DNA of 10,989 nt from Flavobacteriales bacterium (lineage in GTDB: Bacteria; Bacteroidota; Bacteroidia; Flavobacteriales; BACL11): contig NYTT01000032.1 of the NCBI GenBank assembly GCA_002683775.1, positions 1 to 10,989 on the forward strand, read 5' to 3'. Below are positions 1-6,447 of the stretch, piece by piece. The translations under genes were made by a program, and so were the position numbers. Under the pieces are notes generated by a model. It saw only the letters and a program-made list of their open reading frames with translations. It was not told the DNA's origin and made no database searches. The first letter of the stretch is position 1. Each line of letters opens with the position of its first letter.

Positions 1-765
1 AAAAAATGGAGAGACGAATATGAAAATGCAGAGTTTATTTTAAACGATGAGGGAAAATATATTTGTGGTTTTGAAGTTGAAAAAATGTCAAAATCAAAAT
101 ATAATGTACAAACTCCTGATAATTTAGTAGAAGAGTATGGAGCAGATACCCTTCGCTTATATGAAATGTTTTTAGGTCCTTTAGAACAGTTTAAACCTTG
201 GGATGTAAAAGGGATTAACGGGGTTCATAATTTTCTACGAAAATTTTGGAGATTAGTTCATGACTCTGAAAATAATTTTTGTGTTGTTGATGTCAAGCCT
301 ACTAAAGAAAATCATAAAACTTTGCATAAAACGATAAAAAAAGTTGAAGATGAAATTGTAAGGTTATCATTTAATACTGTTGTTAGCACATTTATGATTT
401 GCATTAATGAGTTAATGGAACAAAATTGTCATAGTAAAGAAATTATTTCTGATTTCACAATATTGTTATCTTCTTACGCTCCACATATTTCGGAAGAAAT
501 TTGGTTTAAATTAGGAAATAAAAGCTCAGTAACTCAAGCAATTTTTCCAAGATTTAATCCAAATTATGTAGTTGAAAATGAAATCAATTATCCGGTTTCA
601 TTTAATGGAAAGACAAGGTTTTTGATTAAAATGGACGCTGAGATGACAATAGAACAAATTCAAGATGAGGTTATGAAGTATGAAAAAACAATACATTATC
701 TGTCAGGAAAGCAACCTAAAAAAGTAATTGTTATTCATAAAAGAATAATTAATATTGTTATTTAG
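1..765 (+). CDS. leuS: Leucyl-tRNA synthetase, C-terminal part (5' end outside window)
   Basis: This is the 3' end of a class I leucyl-tRNA synthetase, which charges tRNA-Leu with leucine in the cytoplasm. The frame is open from base 1; 254 codons are present before TAG at 763-765. Seen: the KMSKS signature (E-K-M-S-K-S-K-Y-N, bases 79-105) that stabilises the ATP transition state, then EEYGADTLRLYEMFLGP and KPWD, typical of the LeuRS stem and start of the anticodon-binding helical bundle, then YAPHISEEIW and a small C-terminal domain ending in INIVI. The ATG at 85 is the Met inside KMSKS, not a start. The Rossmann core and editing domain lie upstream, outside the window. The UbiA-like gene begins 8 bases after the stop. 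Nothing suggests truncation other than the window edge. Confidence 0.97.
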   Translation, partial: KKWRDEYENAEFILNDEGKYICGFEVEKMSKSKYNVQTPDNLVEEYGADTLRLYEMFLGPLEQFKPWDVKGINGVHNFLRKFWRLVHDSENNFCVVDVKPTKENHKTLHKTIKKVEDEIVRLSFNTVVSTFMICINELMEQNCHSKEIISDFTILLSSYAPHISEEIWFKLGNKSSVTQAIFPRFNPNYVVENEINYPVSFNGKTRFLIKMDAEMTIEQIQDEVMKYEKTIHYLSGKQPKKVIVIHKRIINIVI

Positions 766-773
766 TTTTTGAA

Positions 774-1586
774 GTGAATAGAATATTACACTTTTTAATT
801 TATAGTAATATTCTTGTTTCATTTTGTGTTATGTCGTTAGCTTTAAGTTCAGAGTTAATTTTACAAACTAAAAATCCTGACCTAAGTGTTTTCTTGTTTT
901 TCTCTACACTATTTGTTTATAATTTTCAAAGAACTATTCGGATCCAAAATGGAGTAGATCATATTCGTAAAGAATGGTTGGGCAAGCATCAAAAACTTAT
1001 TTTATTTTTAATGGGTATAAGTTTAATAATATGTTTAAAGATATTTTTAGCATTTAAACTATTAACACAAATTGTTATTTTAATTATAGGCTTTATTTCT
1101 CTAGCTTACCCAATTCTTTTAAGAAAAATACCTTTTTTAAAAATTTTCATCATTTCACTTATTTGGGCTTCTAGTACAACTTTATTATTAGCAACTGAAA
1201 ACAACGTTTTATTATCATTGGATTTTACTTCACACTTTGTTTCAAGATTTTTATTTGTATTTGCTATAACAATACCCTTTGATATTAGAGACTTAAGATA
1301 TGACAATGAGGTTATAATAACACTACCATTATTTTTCGGCCTTAAAACATCCAAAATAATAGCAATAACATCTTTGATTTTTTGTAGTTTAATTAATTTC
1401 TTTCAATATGTAAAGAGTGGACTAATGTTGCCTTATTTCATTGCATTAATCATTCTCTATTTTTTTTCATCAAGTATTATTATTAAATCAAATGAAAGAA
1501 AGAGTGATATATTTTTTTCTTTTTGGGTTGAATCGTTAAGCATTATTAGTTATGTATTAATAATTTTTATGCTTTTGATTTTTTAA
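774..1586 (+). CDS. UbiA-like polytopic membrane protein, degenerate prenyltransferase motifs
   Basis: This 270-residue protein is almost entirely hydrophobic, with perhaps seven to nine membrane spans, so it sits in the inner membrane. It resembles the UbiA superfamily, which attaches isoprenoid chains to aromatic or other acceptors. The best clue is P-F-D-I-R-D-L-R-Y-D at 168-177, which matches the second Asp-rich motif (D170, D173, D177) on a cytoplasmic loop, preceded by AYPILLRKIP at 111-120. The first motif (NDxxDxxxD) is not visible: its expected place, about 50-62, reads YNFQRTIRIQNGV. It may therefore have a different substrate or no prenyltransfer activity. I chose the GTG at 774 because it places residues 5-25 as a complete first span; the next ATG (831) would cut it. 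It lies 8 bases after leuS and 37 before the tryptophan genes, and has no evident tie to that pathway. Confidence 0.6.
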   Translation: MNRILHFLIYSNILVSFCVMSLALSSELILQTKNPDLSVFLFFSTLFVYNFQRTIRIQNGVDHIRKEWLGKHQKLILFLMGISLIICLKIFLAFKLLTQIVILIIGFISLAYPILLRKIPFLKIFIISLIWASSTTLLLATENNVLLSLDFTSHFVSRFLFVFAITIPFDIRDLRYDNEVIITLPLFFGLKTSKIIAITSLIFCSLINFFQYVKSGLMLPYFIALIILYFFSSSIIIKSNERKSDIFFSFWVESLSIISYVLIIFMLLIF

Positions 1587-1605
1587 TTCATATTGCTTAC
1601 TTTTA
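1573..1605 (+). promoter_or_regulatory. Candidate Bacteroidetes-type promoter for the tryptophan operon
   Basis: TTTTG at 1573-1577 is followed after 20 bases by TACTTTTA at 1598-1605. This fits the Bacteroidetes sigma-ABfr pattern (TTTG near -33, TAnnTTTG near -7) except for a final A instead of G. Initiation would fall near 1610, giving a leader of about a dozen bases before the ATG at 1624. The upstream half lies inside the end of the UbiA-like gene. In DNA this A+T-rich, such matches arise by chance, so the call rests mainly on position: it is in front of the first tryptophan gene, after the widest gap upstream of the gene train. Confidence 0.3.
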
Positions 1606-1623
1606 CTGAATAATTAAAATAAA

Positions 1624-2712
1624 ATGTCAGATAAACCTTTGTCAGTACATTACATAAATTACTTGTCTCTTGACAAGATTCTTGATGCCCAAACTCCAAT
1701 AAGTAAAGAAAAGGGAGGTGAAGCTCATGAAGAAATGCTTTTTATTATAATACATCAGACCTATGAGTTATGGTTTAAACAAATTCTACATGAGTTAAAT
1801 TCAGCAATAACTTTGTTTGAGGCAGATAGGATAGACGAAAGTTCCATTGGTATTGTTGTTGGCAGGATGGATAGAGTAAATACAATCTTGACAACTCTTG
1901 TTGGACAGATAGATATTTTAGAGACTATGTCATCATTAGATTTTTTAGATTTTAGAGATTATTTATCTCCAGCATCCGGATTCCAATCACATCAATTTAG
2001 AAAAATTGAATTAATACTTGGACTTAAAATAGAAAATCGTCATCAGTTTGGCGGATGTCCATATCACTCTCAATTTGATGGAGAACATAAAAAAGAGGTC
2101 TTAGCGTTGGAAGAAAATAACTCATTATTTTCTTTAGTTGAAAAATGGTTAGAAAGAATACCATTTTTAAAAATGGATGGATTTGATTTTATTAAAAAAT
2201 ATGAACAATCGGTTAACGAAATGTTGCAAAAAGAAATTAATAATATTCAAACAGCGGATTTGACCGATCAAGATCGAGATTTACGATTAAAGATGATTGA
2301 TCAGAATAGAAAATATTTTCAGCGAGTTTTAAGTAAAAGAGAACATGATAAGGCTATGTTAGATGGTGAAACTAGACTTTCATACAAAGCAACAATGTCA
2401 GCATTATTAATTAATTTATATCGAGATGAACCAATTTTGCATTCTCCCTATCAATTTTTAAGAAGTTTAGTTGAGCTTGATCATAAAATCTCAACATGGA
2501 GATTTAGACATGTTCAAATGGTAGAGAAAATGTTAGGATTAAAAATTGGTACTGGAGGAAGTTCTGGGCAAGGATATTTAAAGCAGACTGTTGACAAACA
2601 TAAGTTTTTTACTGATTTGGCCAATATATCTACGTTAATGATTTCTAGATCATATTTACCTAGTTTACCTAAAATCACGAAAGATCAACTTGGCTATAAT
2701 TATAGCAAATAG
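1624..2712 (+). CDS. kynA: Tryptophan 2,3-dioxygenase
   Basis: This cytoplasmic heme enzyme opens the indole ring of L-tryptophan with O2 to give N-formyl-L-kynurenine, the first and committed step. Seen: HEEMLFIIIHQTYELWFKQI from residue 35, containing F40, H44 and Y47 of the substrate pocket; SPASGFQSHQFR with R126, equivalent to the carboxylate-binding Arg; WRFRHVQMVEKM with proximal heme ligand H296; and KIGTGGSSGQGYL at 307-319, the loop closing on the substrate amine. At 362 residues it is longer than the Xanthomonas type (about 300). The extra 45-50 residues lie between R126 and H296, as in animal TDOs, and the C-terminus (DLANIST...SYLP) also recalls them. It is the first gene of the catabolic train; the SDR follows after 28 bases. 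All catalytic residues appear present. Confidence 0.96.
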   Translation: MSDKPLSVHYINYLSLDKILDAQTPISKEKGGEAHEEMLFIIIHQTYELWFKQILHELNSAITLFEADRIDESSIGIVVGRMDRVNTILTTLVGQIDILETMSSLDFLDFRDYLSPASGFQSHQFRKIELILGLKIENRHQFGGCPYHSQFDGEHKKEVLALEENNSLFSLVEKWLERIPFLKMDGFDFIKKYEQSVNEMLQKEINNIQTADLTDQDRDLRLKMIDQNRKYFQRVLSKREHDKAMLDGETRLSYKATMSALLINLYRDEPILHSPYQFLRSLVELDHKISTWRFRHVQMVEKMLGLKIGTGGSSGQGYLKQTVDKHKFFTDLANISTLMISRSYLPSLPKITKDQLGYNYSK

Positions 2713-2740
2713 ATAAACTAAAAAAATAATTTTATAATAA

Positions 2741-3520
2741 ATGAATTTAGATTTAAAAAATAAAAATGCTATTGTCTGTGGAAGCACACAAGGAATTGGT
2801 GAGGCTTCTGCAATTGAACTTGCAAAGCTTGGAGCTAATATTACATTAATTGCAAGAAATAAATCAAAGTTGCAAGATGTTCTAGGTTCTTTGGACACAT
2901 CACAAGCCCAAAAACATAATTTCTTGGTTGTTGATTTTAATGACTCTGTAAGTTTAAAAGAAAAGCTAAATGAAATTACAGAAACTTATCATATTTTGAT
3001 AAACAACACTGGAGGCCCAGCAGCAGGCCTAATTTCAGAAGCAAATCAACAATTATTTGAGGACGCTTTTAAAATGCATTTAGTGAATAATCAGATTTTA
3101 GTACAGAAAGTAGTCGAAGGTATGAAAAAAGTAGGTTTTGGGAGAATTATTAATATTCTATCCACATCTGTAAAAGCACCAATTCCTGGCCTTGGTGTTT
3201 CAAACACTATTAGAGCTGCTGTTGCTAATTGGGCCAAGACACTTTCTATTGAATTAGGATCTCATGGTATTACAGTTAATAATATTTTACCTGGATTTAC
3301 AAATACAAATAGATTAAAAAATATAATTATTAATAAGGCTAATAAACAACAAAAATCAATTGATGAAGTATCTATTATTATGAGATCATCAGTTCCTGCA
3401 AATAGATTTGGGGAAGCATTTGAGATAGCAAATGCTATTGCTTTTTTATGTACACCTGCAGCCGCCTATATAAATGGGATTAATTTACCAGTTGATGGCG
3501 GAAGAACACAAAGTTTATAA
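2741..3520 (+). CDS. Atypical short-chain dehydrogenase/reductase-like protein
   Basis: This 259-residue Rossmann protein belongs to the SDR superfamily. Seen: the dinucleotide loop G-S-T-Q-G-I-G (14-20), D65 near the adenine, N-N-T-G-G (88-92, usually NNAG), a catalytic-type serine at S141 in NILSTS, and a C-terminal PVDGG that is common in FabG-like members. The YxxxK pair is missing: aligned on the following helix (RAAVANWAKTLSIEL), the Tyr position is S154 and the Lys position R158. This resembles the BKR_like_SDR_like group described as lacking the standard tetrad. It sits between the dioxygenase and the aldehyde dehydrogenase, and its TAA overlaps the next ATG (TAATG), so it is surely co-expressed with the pathway, yet no step obviously needs it. 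A reductase acting on a late muconate-type intermediate is possible but untested. Confidence 0.85.
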   Translation: MNLDLKNKNAIVCGSTQGIGEASAIELAKLGANITLIARNKSKLQDVLGSLDTSQAQKHNFLVVDFNDSVSLKEKLNEITETYHILINNTGGPAAGLISEANQQLFEDAFKMHLVNNQILVQKVVEGMKKVGFGRIINILSTSVKAPIPGLGVSNTIRAAVANWAKTLSIELGSHGITVNNILPGFTNTNRLKNIIINKANKQQKSIDEVSIIMRSSVPANRFGEAFEIANAIAFLCTPAAAYINGINLPVDGGRTQSL

Positions 3521-4962
3521 TGGATAAAATTTTAAACTACATAGATGGGAAGCTAGTAGAGCCAATTAGTGGTAATTATCTTGACAATTATAATCCTTCA
3601 ACAGGTAAAGTCTACTCACTAATACCAGATTCGGATAAATTAGATGTTAATATAGCCATACAGGCTGCCAAAACAGCTTTTGTTAGTTGGAGTAAAACTC
3701 CAAAGCAGGAGCGTTCTAATATTTTAATGAAGCTAGCTGACACTATTGAAAAATATTCAGATGATCTAATAAAAGCTGAAAGTAAGGATAATGGGAAGCC
3801 AGAGTCTTTAGCTGCTCGTGTAGATATTCCTAGAGCTCCTGCTAACATTAGATTTTTTGCTGGAGCAATTCTACATGATAGTTCTCAAATCCATGATATG
3901 GATGGTATGGCACTTAATTATACGCTTAGAAAACCTTTAGGTGTAGCAGCGTGTATATCCCCTTGGAATTTACCACTTTATTTACTTACCTGGAAGATTG
4001 CACCCGCTTTGGCATCTGGAAATACTGTTGTAGCAAAGCCCTCAGAAGTAACTCCAATGACAGCATATTTATTAAGTAAAATTTGCATAGAAGCAGGATT
4101 GCCTAAAGGAGTTTTAAATATTGTACATGGATTAGGTGCTAAAACTGGGGACCCGCTAACAATGCATAAGGACACGCCAATTATTTCTTTTACAGGCGGT
4201 ACAATAACAGGAAAACATATTGCAACAGTAACTGCACCAATGTTTAAGAAAGTTTCATTAGAGTTAGGGGGTAAAAATCCTAATATAATTTTTGCAGATG
4301 CCGATTTTGATAAAGCCGTAAGTACAGCTTCTAGAGCAGCTTTTACAAATCAAGGTCAAATTTGTTTATGTGGATCTCGACTTTTTGTGGAAGAAACTAT
4401 TTATGAAAGGTTTAAAAAAGCTTTAATTGCTAAAACATCAAAACTTACAGTTGGTGATCCAAAAGATCCAAGCACTAATTTAGGAGCAGTGGTTTCTAAA
4501 GATCATATGGAAAAAATACTTACAAAAATTAAATTAGCAGAGAACTTAGGTGGTAAAGTTTTAATCGGTGGAAAGCGTAAAATTATTGAGGGAAATTTAA
4601 AGCACGGATATTTTATAGAGCCAACTGTAATTGAAGGGCTCTCTTTTGATTGTGATATTAATCAGGAAGAAATATTTGGCCCAGTAGTAACCTTAATTCC
4701 ATTTAAAACTGAAGAAGAAGTGATAGAAATGGCTAATTCAACAAAATATGGATTAGCAGCATCAATTTTTACAGAGAATATAAGCAAGGGTCATAGGGTA
4801 GCGGCAAGTATTGATTCAGGAGTTGTATGGATTAACACCTGGTTGCTTAGAGATTTAAGAATTCCGTTTGGAGGCATGAAACAATCAGGAGTTGGAAGAG
4901 AAGGAGGATTTAAATCATTAGATTTTTTTACTGAACCAAAAAATGTATGTATTAAAATATAA
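3520..4962 (+). CDS. 2-aminomuconic 6-semialdehyde dehydrogenase (ALDH superfamily)
   Basis: This NAD-dependent aldehyde dehydrogenase would oxidise 2-aminomuconic semialdehyde, the product of ACMS decarboxylase, to 2-aminomuconate. The length (480) is normal. Seen: SPWNLPLY with N150 of the oxyanion hole, AKPSE with K173 for cofactor binding, SFTGG (224-228), LELGGK with general base E248, NQGQICLCGSR with nucleophile C282, EEIFGPVV (383-390) and PFGGMKQSGVGREGG near the end. The CLC arrangement and W-L-L-R-D-L-R (441-447) are typical of the aminomuconate/hydroxymuconate semialdehyde branch (animal ALDH8A1, bacterial NbaE/AmnC). R444 probably matches Arg464 of the P. fluorescens enzyme, which holds the substrate carboxylate. 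Context supports the amino over the hydroxy substrate, since HAO, ACMSD and a RidA deaminase are adjacent. It starts inside the TAATG junction with the SDR. Confidence 0.92.
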   Translation: MDKILNYIDGKLVEPISGNYLDNYNPSTGKVYSLIPDSDKLDVNIAIQAAKTAFVSWSKTPKQERSNILMKLADTIEKYSDDLIKAESKDNGKPESLAARVDIPRAPANIRFFAGAILHDSSQIHDMDGMALNYTLRKPLGVAACISPWNLPLYLLTWKIAPALASGNTVVAKPSEVTPMTAYLLSKICIEAGLPKGVLNIVHGLGAKTGDPLTMHKDTPIISFTGGTITGKHIATVTAPMFKKVSLELGGKNPNIIFADADFDKAVSTASRAAFTNQGQICLCGSRLFVEETIYERFKKALIAKTSKLTVGDPKDPSTNLGAVVSKDHMEKILTKIKLAENLGGKVLIGGKRKIIEGNLKHGYFIEPTVIEGLSFDCDINQEEIFGPVVTLIPFKTEEEVIEMANSTKYGLAASIFTENISKGHRVAASIDSGVVWINTWLLRDLRIPFGGMKQSGVGREGGFKSLDFFTEPKNVCIKI

Positions 4963-4963
4963 A

Positions 4964-5416
4964 ATGACAATAAAAAATTTAGTAGAAATTAAGAGAGTTG
5001 GTTCAGATTTAATTAGACCTTTAAGACATTCAGAGTTGAGGAAAGGTCAAGATTTCACTACTACTTGTTATGATAAAGATAATGAAAATGAGACAATACA
5101 TATTGCATGCTTAAGCCAAAACAATGTTATATCTTGTGCAACATTTTATCCTGAATTTACGCATAAGTTAAAGTCAGAAAATCCTTACAGGTTAAGAGGA
5201 ATGGCAACCGCAACTGATTTTACAAGAAGAGGTCTTGGGACAATGTTAATGAAAAATGCATTTAAACTATTACAAAAAAAAGATGTTGATATAATATGGT
5301 GTAATGCTAGATTAGGAGCGCTTAATTTTTATAAAAAATTAGGCTTTGAAGTATTAGGTGATATTTTTAATATTAAAGATATAGGGCCACATTATTACAT
5401 GTTTAAAAAAATCTAA
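4964..5416 (+). CDS. GNAT-family N-acetyltransferase, substrate unknown
   Basis: This 150-residue protein has the GNAT fold, which transfers acetyl from acetyl-CoA to an amine. Seen: beta-strand sequence ISCATFYPEF (56-65), then YRLRGMATATDFTRRGLGTM (75-94), which covers strand 4 and the pyrophosphate-binding RRGLG loop, then IIWCNARLGALNFYKKLGFE (110-129), the usual A..FY..LGF end of GNATs. I place the start at ATG 4964, one base after the dehydrogenase stop; an in-frame ATG at 4943 would overlap that gene by 20 bases and add seven residues with no family match that I recognise. RidA follows 3 bases after its stop. No kynurenine-pathway step needs acetylation; it could acetylate an amino intermediate such as kynurenine or 3-hydroxykynurenine, or be a passenger. 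That part is guesswork. Confidence 0.85.
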   Translation: MTIKNLVEIKRVGSDLIRPLRHSELRKGQDFTTTCYDKDNENETIHIACLSQNNVISCATFYPEFTHKLKSENPYRLRGMATATDFTRRGLGTMLMKNAFKLLQKKDVDIIWCNARLGALNFYKKLGFEVLGDIFNIKDIGPHYYMFKKI

Positions 5417-5419
5417 AAA

Positions 5420-5851
5420 ATGAACGGAAAAAAAATCAATTCTGATAGGGCTCCTGTTGCAGTAGGCTTGTACCCACACGCTAGACAGGTAGGAGAAATT
5501 TTATATCTTTCAGGTGTAGGTCCAAGAAAATCTGGAACAAAAGATATTCCAGGTGTCACTTTGGATATAAACGGTCAAATTATTAGTTATGATATTGCAA
5601 AGCAATGTCATTCTGTTTTTACAAATATTAGATATATACTAGAAGATGCTGGGTCTTCTTGGGATAATATTATAGATGTTCAAGTGTTTTTAACTAATAT
5701 GAAAGATGATTTTAAAACTTACAATAAAATTTATGCTGAATATTTTAAAGATAATCAGCCATGTAGAACAACAATTGAGATCAAAAGTTTACCAACTCCA
5801 ATAGCTATTGAACTAAAAGTAATCGCAACTATAAAAAAACAAAAAATATGA
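5420..5851 (+). CDS. RidA-family protein, probable 2-aminomuconate deaminase
   Basis: This 143-residue member of the RidA/YjgF/UK114 family is expected to be a trimer that hydrolyses enamines or imines. In this setting the likely reaction is 2-aminomuconate + H2O to 4-oxalocrotonate + ammonia, as for AmnD/NbaF. Seen: APVAVGLYPHARQVGEILYL (11-30), with SGVGPRK following, similar to the 2-aminomuconate deaminase branch rather than to housekeeping RidA (which reads more like A.G.YSQ); DVQVFLTNM in the middle; and CRTTIEI with R116, the Arg that binds the substrate carboxylate across the family, followed by LPTPIAIELKVIA. The gene lies between GNAT and HAO; its TGA overlaps the next ATG (ATGA). 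The alternative is general imine clean-up, but the neighbours favour the specific step. Confidence 0.85.
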   Translation: MNGKKINSDRAPVAVGLYPHARQVGEILYLSGVGPRKSGTKDIPGVTLDINGQIISYDIAKQCHSVFTNIRYILEDAGSSWDNIIDVQVFLTNMKDDFKTYNKIYAEYFKDNQPCRTTIEIKSLPTPIAIELKVIATIKKQKI

Positions 5852-6378
5852 GTATTATTAAAAAACCCTTCAATCTACAAAAATGGATTGATGAAAACAG
5901 ACATTTGTTAAAACCCCCTGTTGGTAACAAAAATTTATATGTTGAATCTGAAGATTATATAGTGATGATTGTAGCTGGTCCTAATGCCAGAAAAGATTAT
6001 CATTATAATGAAACCGAAGAGCTTTTTTACCAAATTGAGGGTGATATTTTAGTTAAAACACAGCAAAATGGTAAATTAGTAGAGATTCCAATTTGCGAAG
6101 GAGAAATGTATCTGTTACCACCTAAAATACCCCATTCTCCTGTTAGGTCTAAAGGCTCAATAGGCTTAGTGATTGAAAGAAAACGAAAAAAACAAGATAA
6201 AGATGGATTAATGTGGTTCTCAGATAAAGCAAATGTTTTGTTGTATGAAGAATACTTTCATCTAACTAATATAGAAAAAGATTTTCTACCAGTATTTAAA
6301 AAATTTTACTCAGATGAAAAATTAAGAACTTGCCCAGAAACTGGTGAAATTATGAAAGTAGATGAAAGATATATTTAG
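5848..6378 (+). CDS. nbaC: 3-hydroxyanthranilate 3,4-dioxygenase lacking the rubredoxin-type iron site
   Basis: This cupin Fe(II) dioxygenase cleaves 3-hydroxyanthranilate to 2-amino-3-carboxymuconic semialdehyde (ACMS). Seen: ARKDYHYNETEELFYQIEGD with R48 and iron ligands H52 and E58; PPKIPHSPVRS with ligand H96 and R100; and VIERKR with E110. These match the active site of the Cupriavidus metallidurans enzyme. The length (176) and the C-terminal tail are of the bacterial type, whose second iron is held by CxxC...CxxC. Here those four positions read S125, A128, C162 and T165, so that site cannot form. The animal enzyme also lacks it, so activity is still expected. Start ATG 5848 overlaps the RidA stop by four bases. 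The gene ends in TAG, with another in-frame ATG immediately after it. Confidence 0.93.
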   Translation: MSIIKKPFNLQKWIDENRHLLKPPVGNKNLYVESEDYIVMIVAGPNARKDYHYNETEELFYQIEGDILVKTQQNGKLVEIPICEGEMYLLPPKIPHSPVRSKGSIGLVIERKRKKQDKDGLMWFSDKANVLLYEEYFHLTNIEKDFLPVFKKFYSDEKLRTCPETGEIMKVDERYI

Positions 6379-6447
6379 ATGAATACAAACTTACTTTTTT
6401 ATAGAAATTCATATGATCTAGCTTTAAAAATATTTCTAATTACATGA
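6379..6447 (+). CDS. Possible 22-codon micro-ORF bridging HAO and ACMSD
   Basis: The 65 bases between the dioxygenase stop and the decarboxylase start are the widest gap between genes after 1624. They are entirely taken up by ATG...TGA, encoding a 22-residue peptide (begins MNTNLLFYRN, ends FLIT). The ATG directly abuts the TAG at 6376-6378 in the same frame, and the TGA at 6445-6447 overlaps the decarboxylase ATG (ATGA), like other junctions in this train. The peptide holds no Trp and has no recognisable motif. It may be a translational bridge that lets ribosomes reinitiate, or simply chance in A+T-rich DNA. I see no promoter, hairpin or riboswitch in the gap. Confidence 0.25.
   Translation: MNTNLLFYRNSYDLALKIFLIT

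Noticed and set aside
85..765. ATG at 85 as the start of a separate 226-residue protein
   Set aside because: The Met is inside the KMSKS motif and the frame is open back to base 1 with LeuRS-like sequence.
1106..1354. Minus-strand open frame of 82 codons
   Set aside because: It is fully inside the UbiA-like gene on the other strand, with no recognisable protein features.
2665..2898. Minus-strand open frame spanning the TDO/SDR junction
   Set aside because: It covers the SDR cofactor-binding start and the TDO end; its composition fits a reverse-strand shadow of A+T-rich genes.
3612..4175. Two minus-strand open frames within the aldehyde dehydrogenase
   Set aside because: Both are shadows of a well-conserved plus-strand enzyme.
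4943..4963. ATG at 4943 as start of the GNAT gene
   Set aside because: It would overlap the dehydrogenase by 20 bases and add residues without family support; ATG 4964 lies just after the stop.
6379..6443. Internal promoter or riboswitch in the HAO/ACMSD gap
   Set aside because: There is no TAnnTTTG-type element at proper spacing and no stable hairpin in 65 A+T-rich bases.
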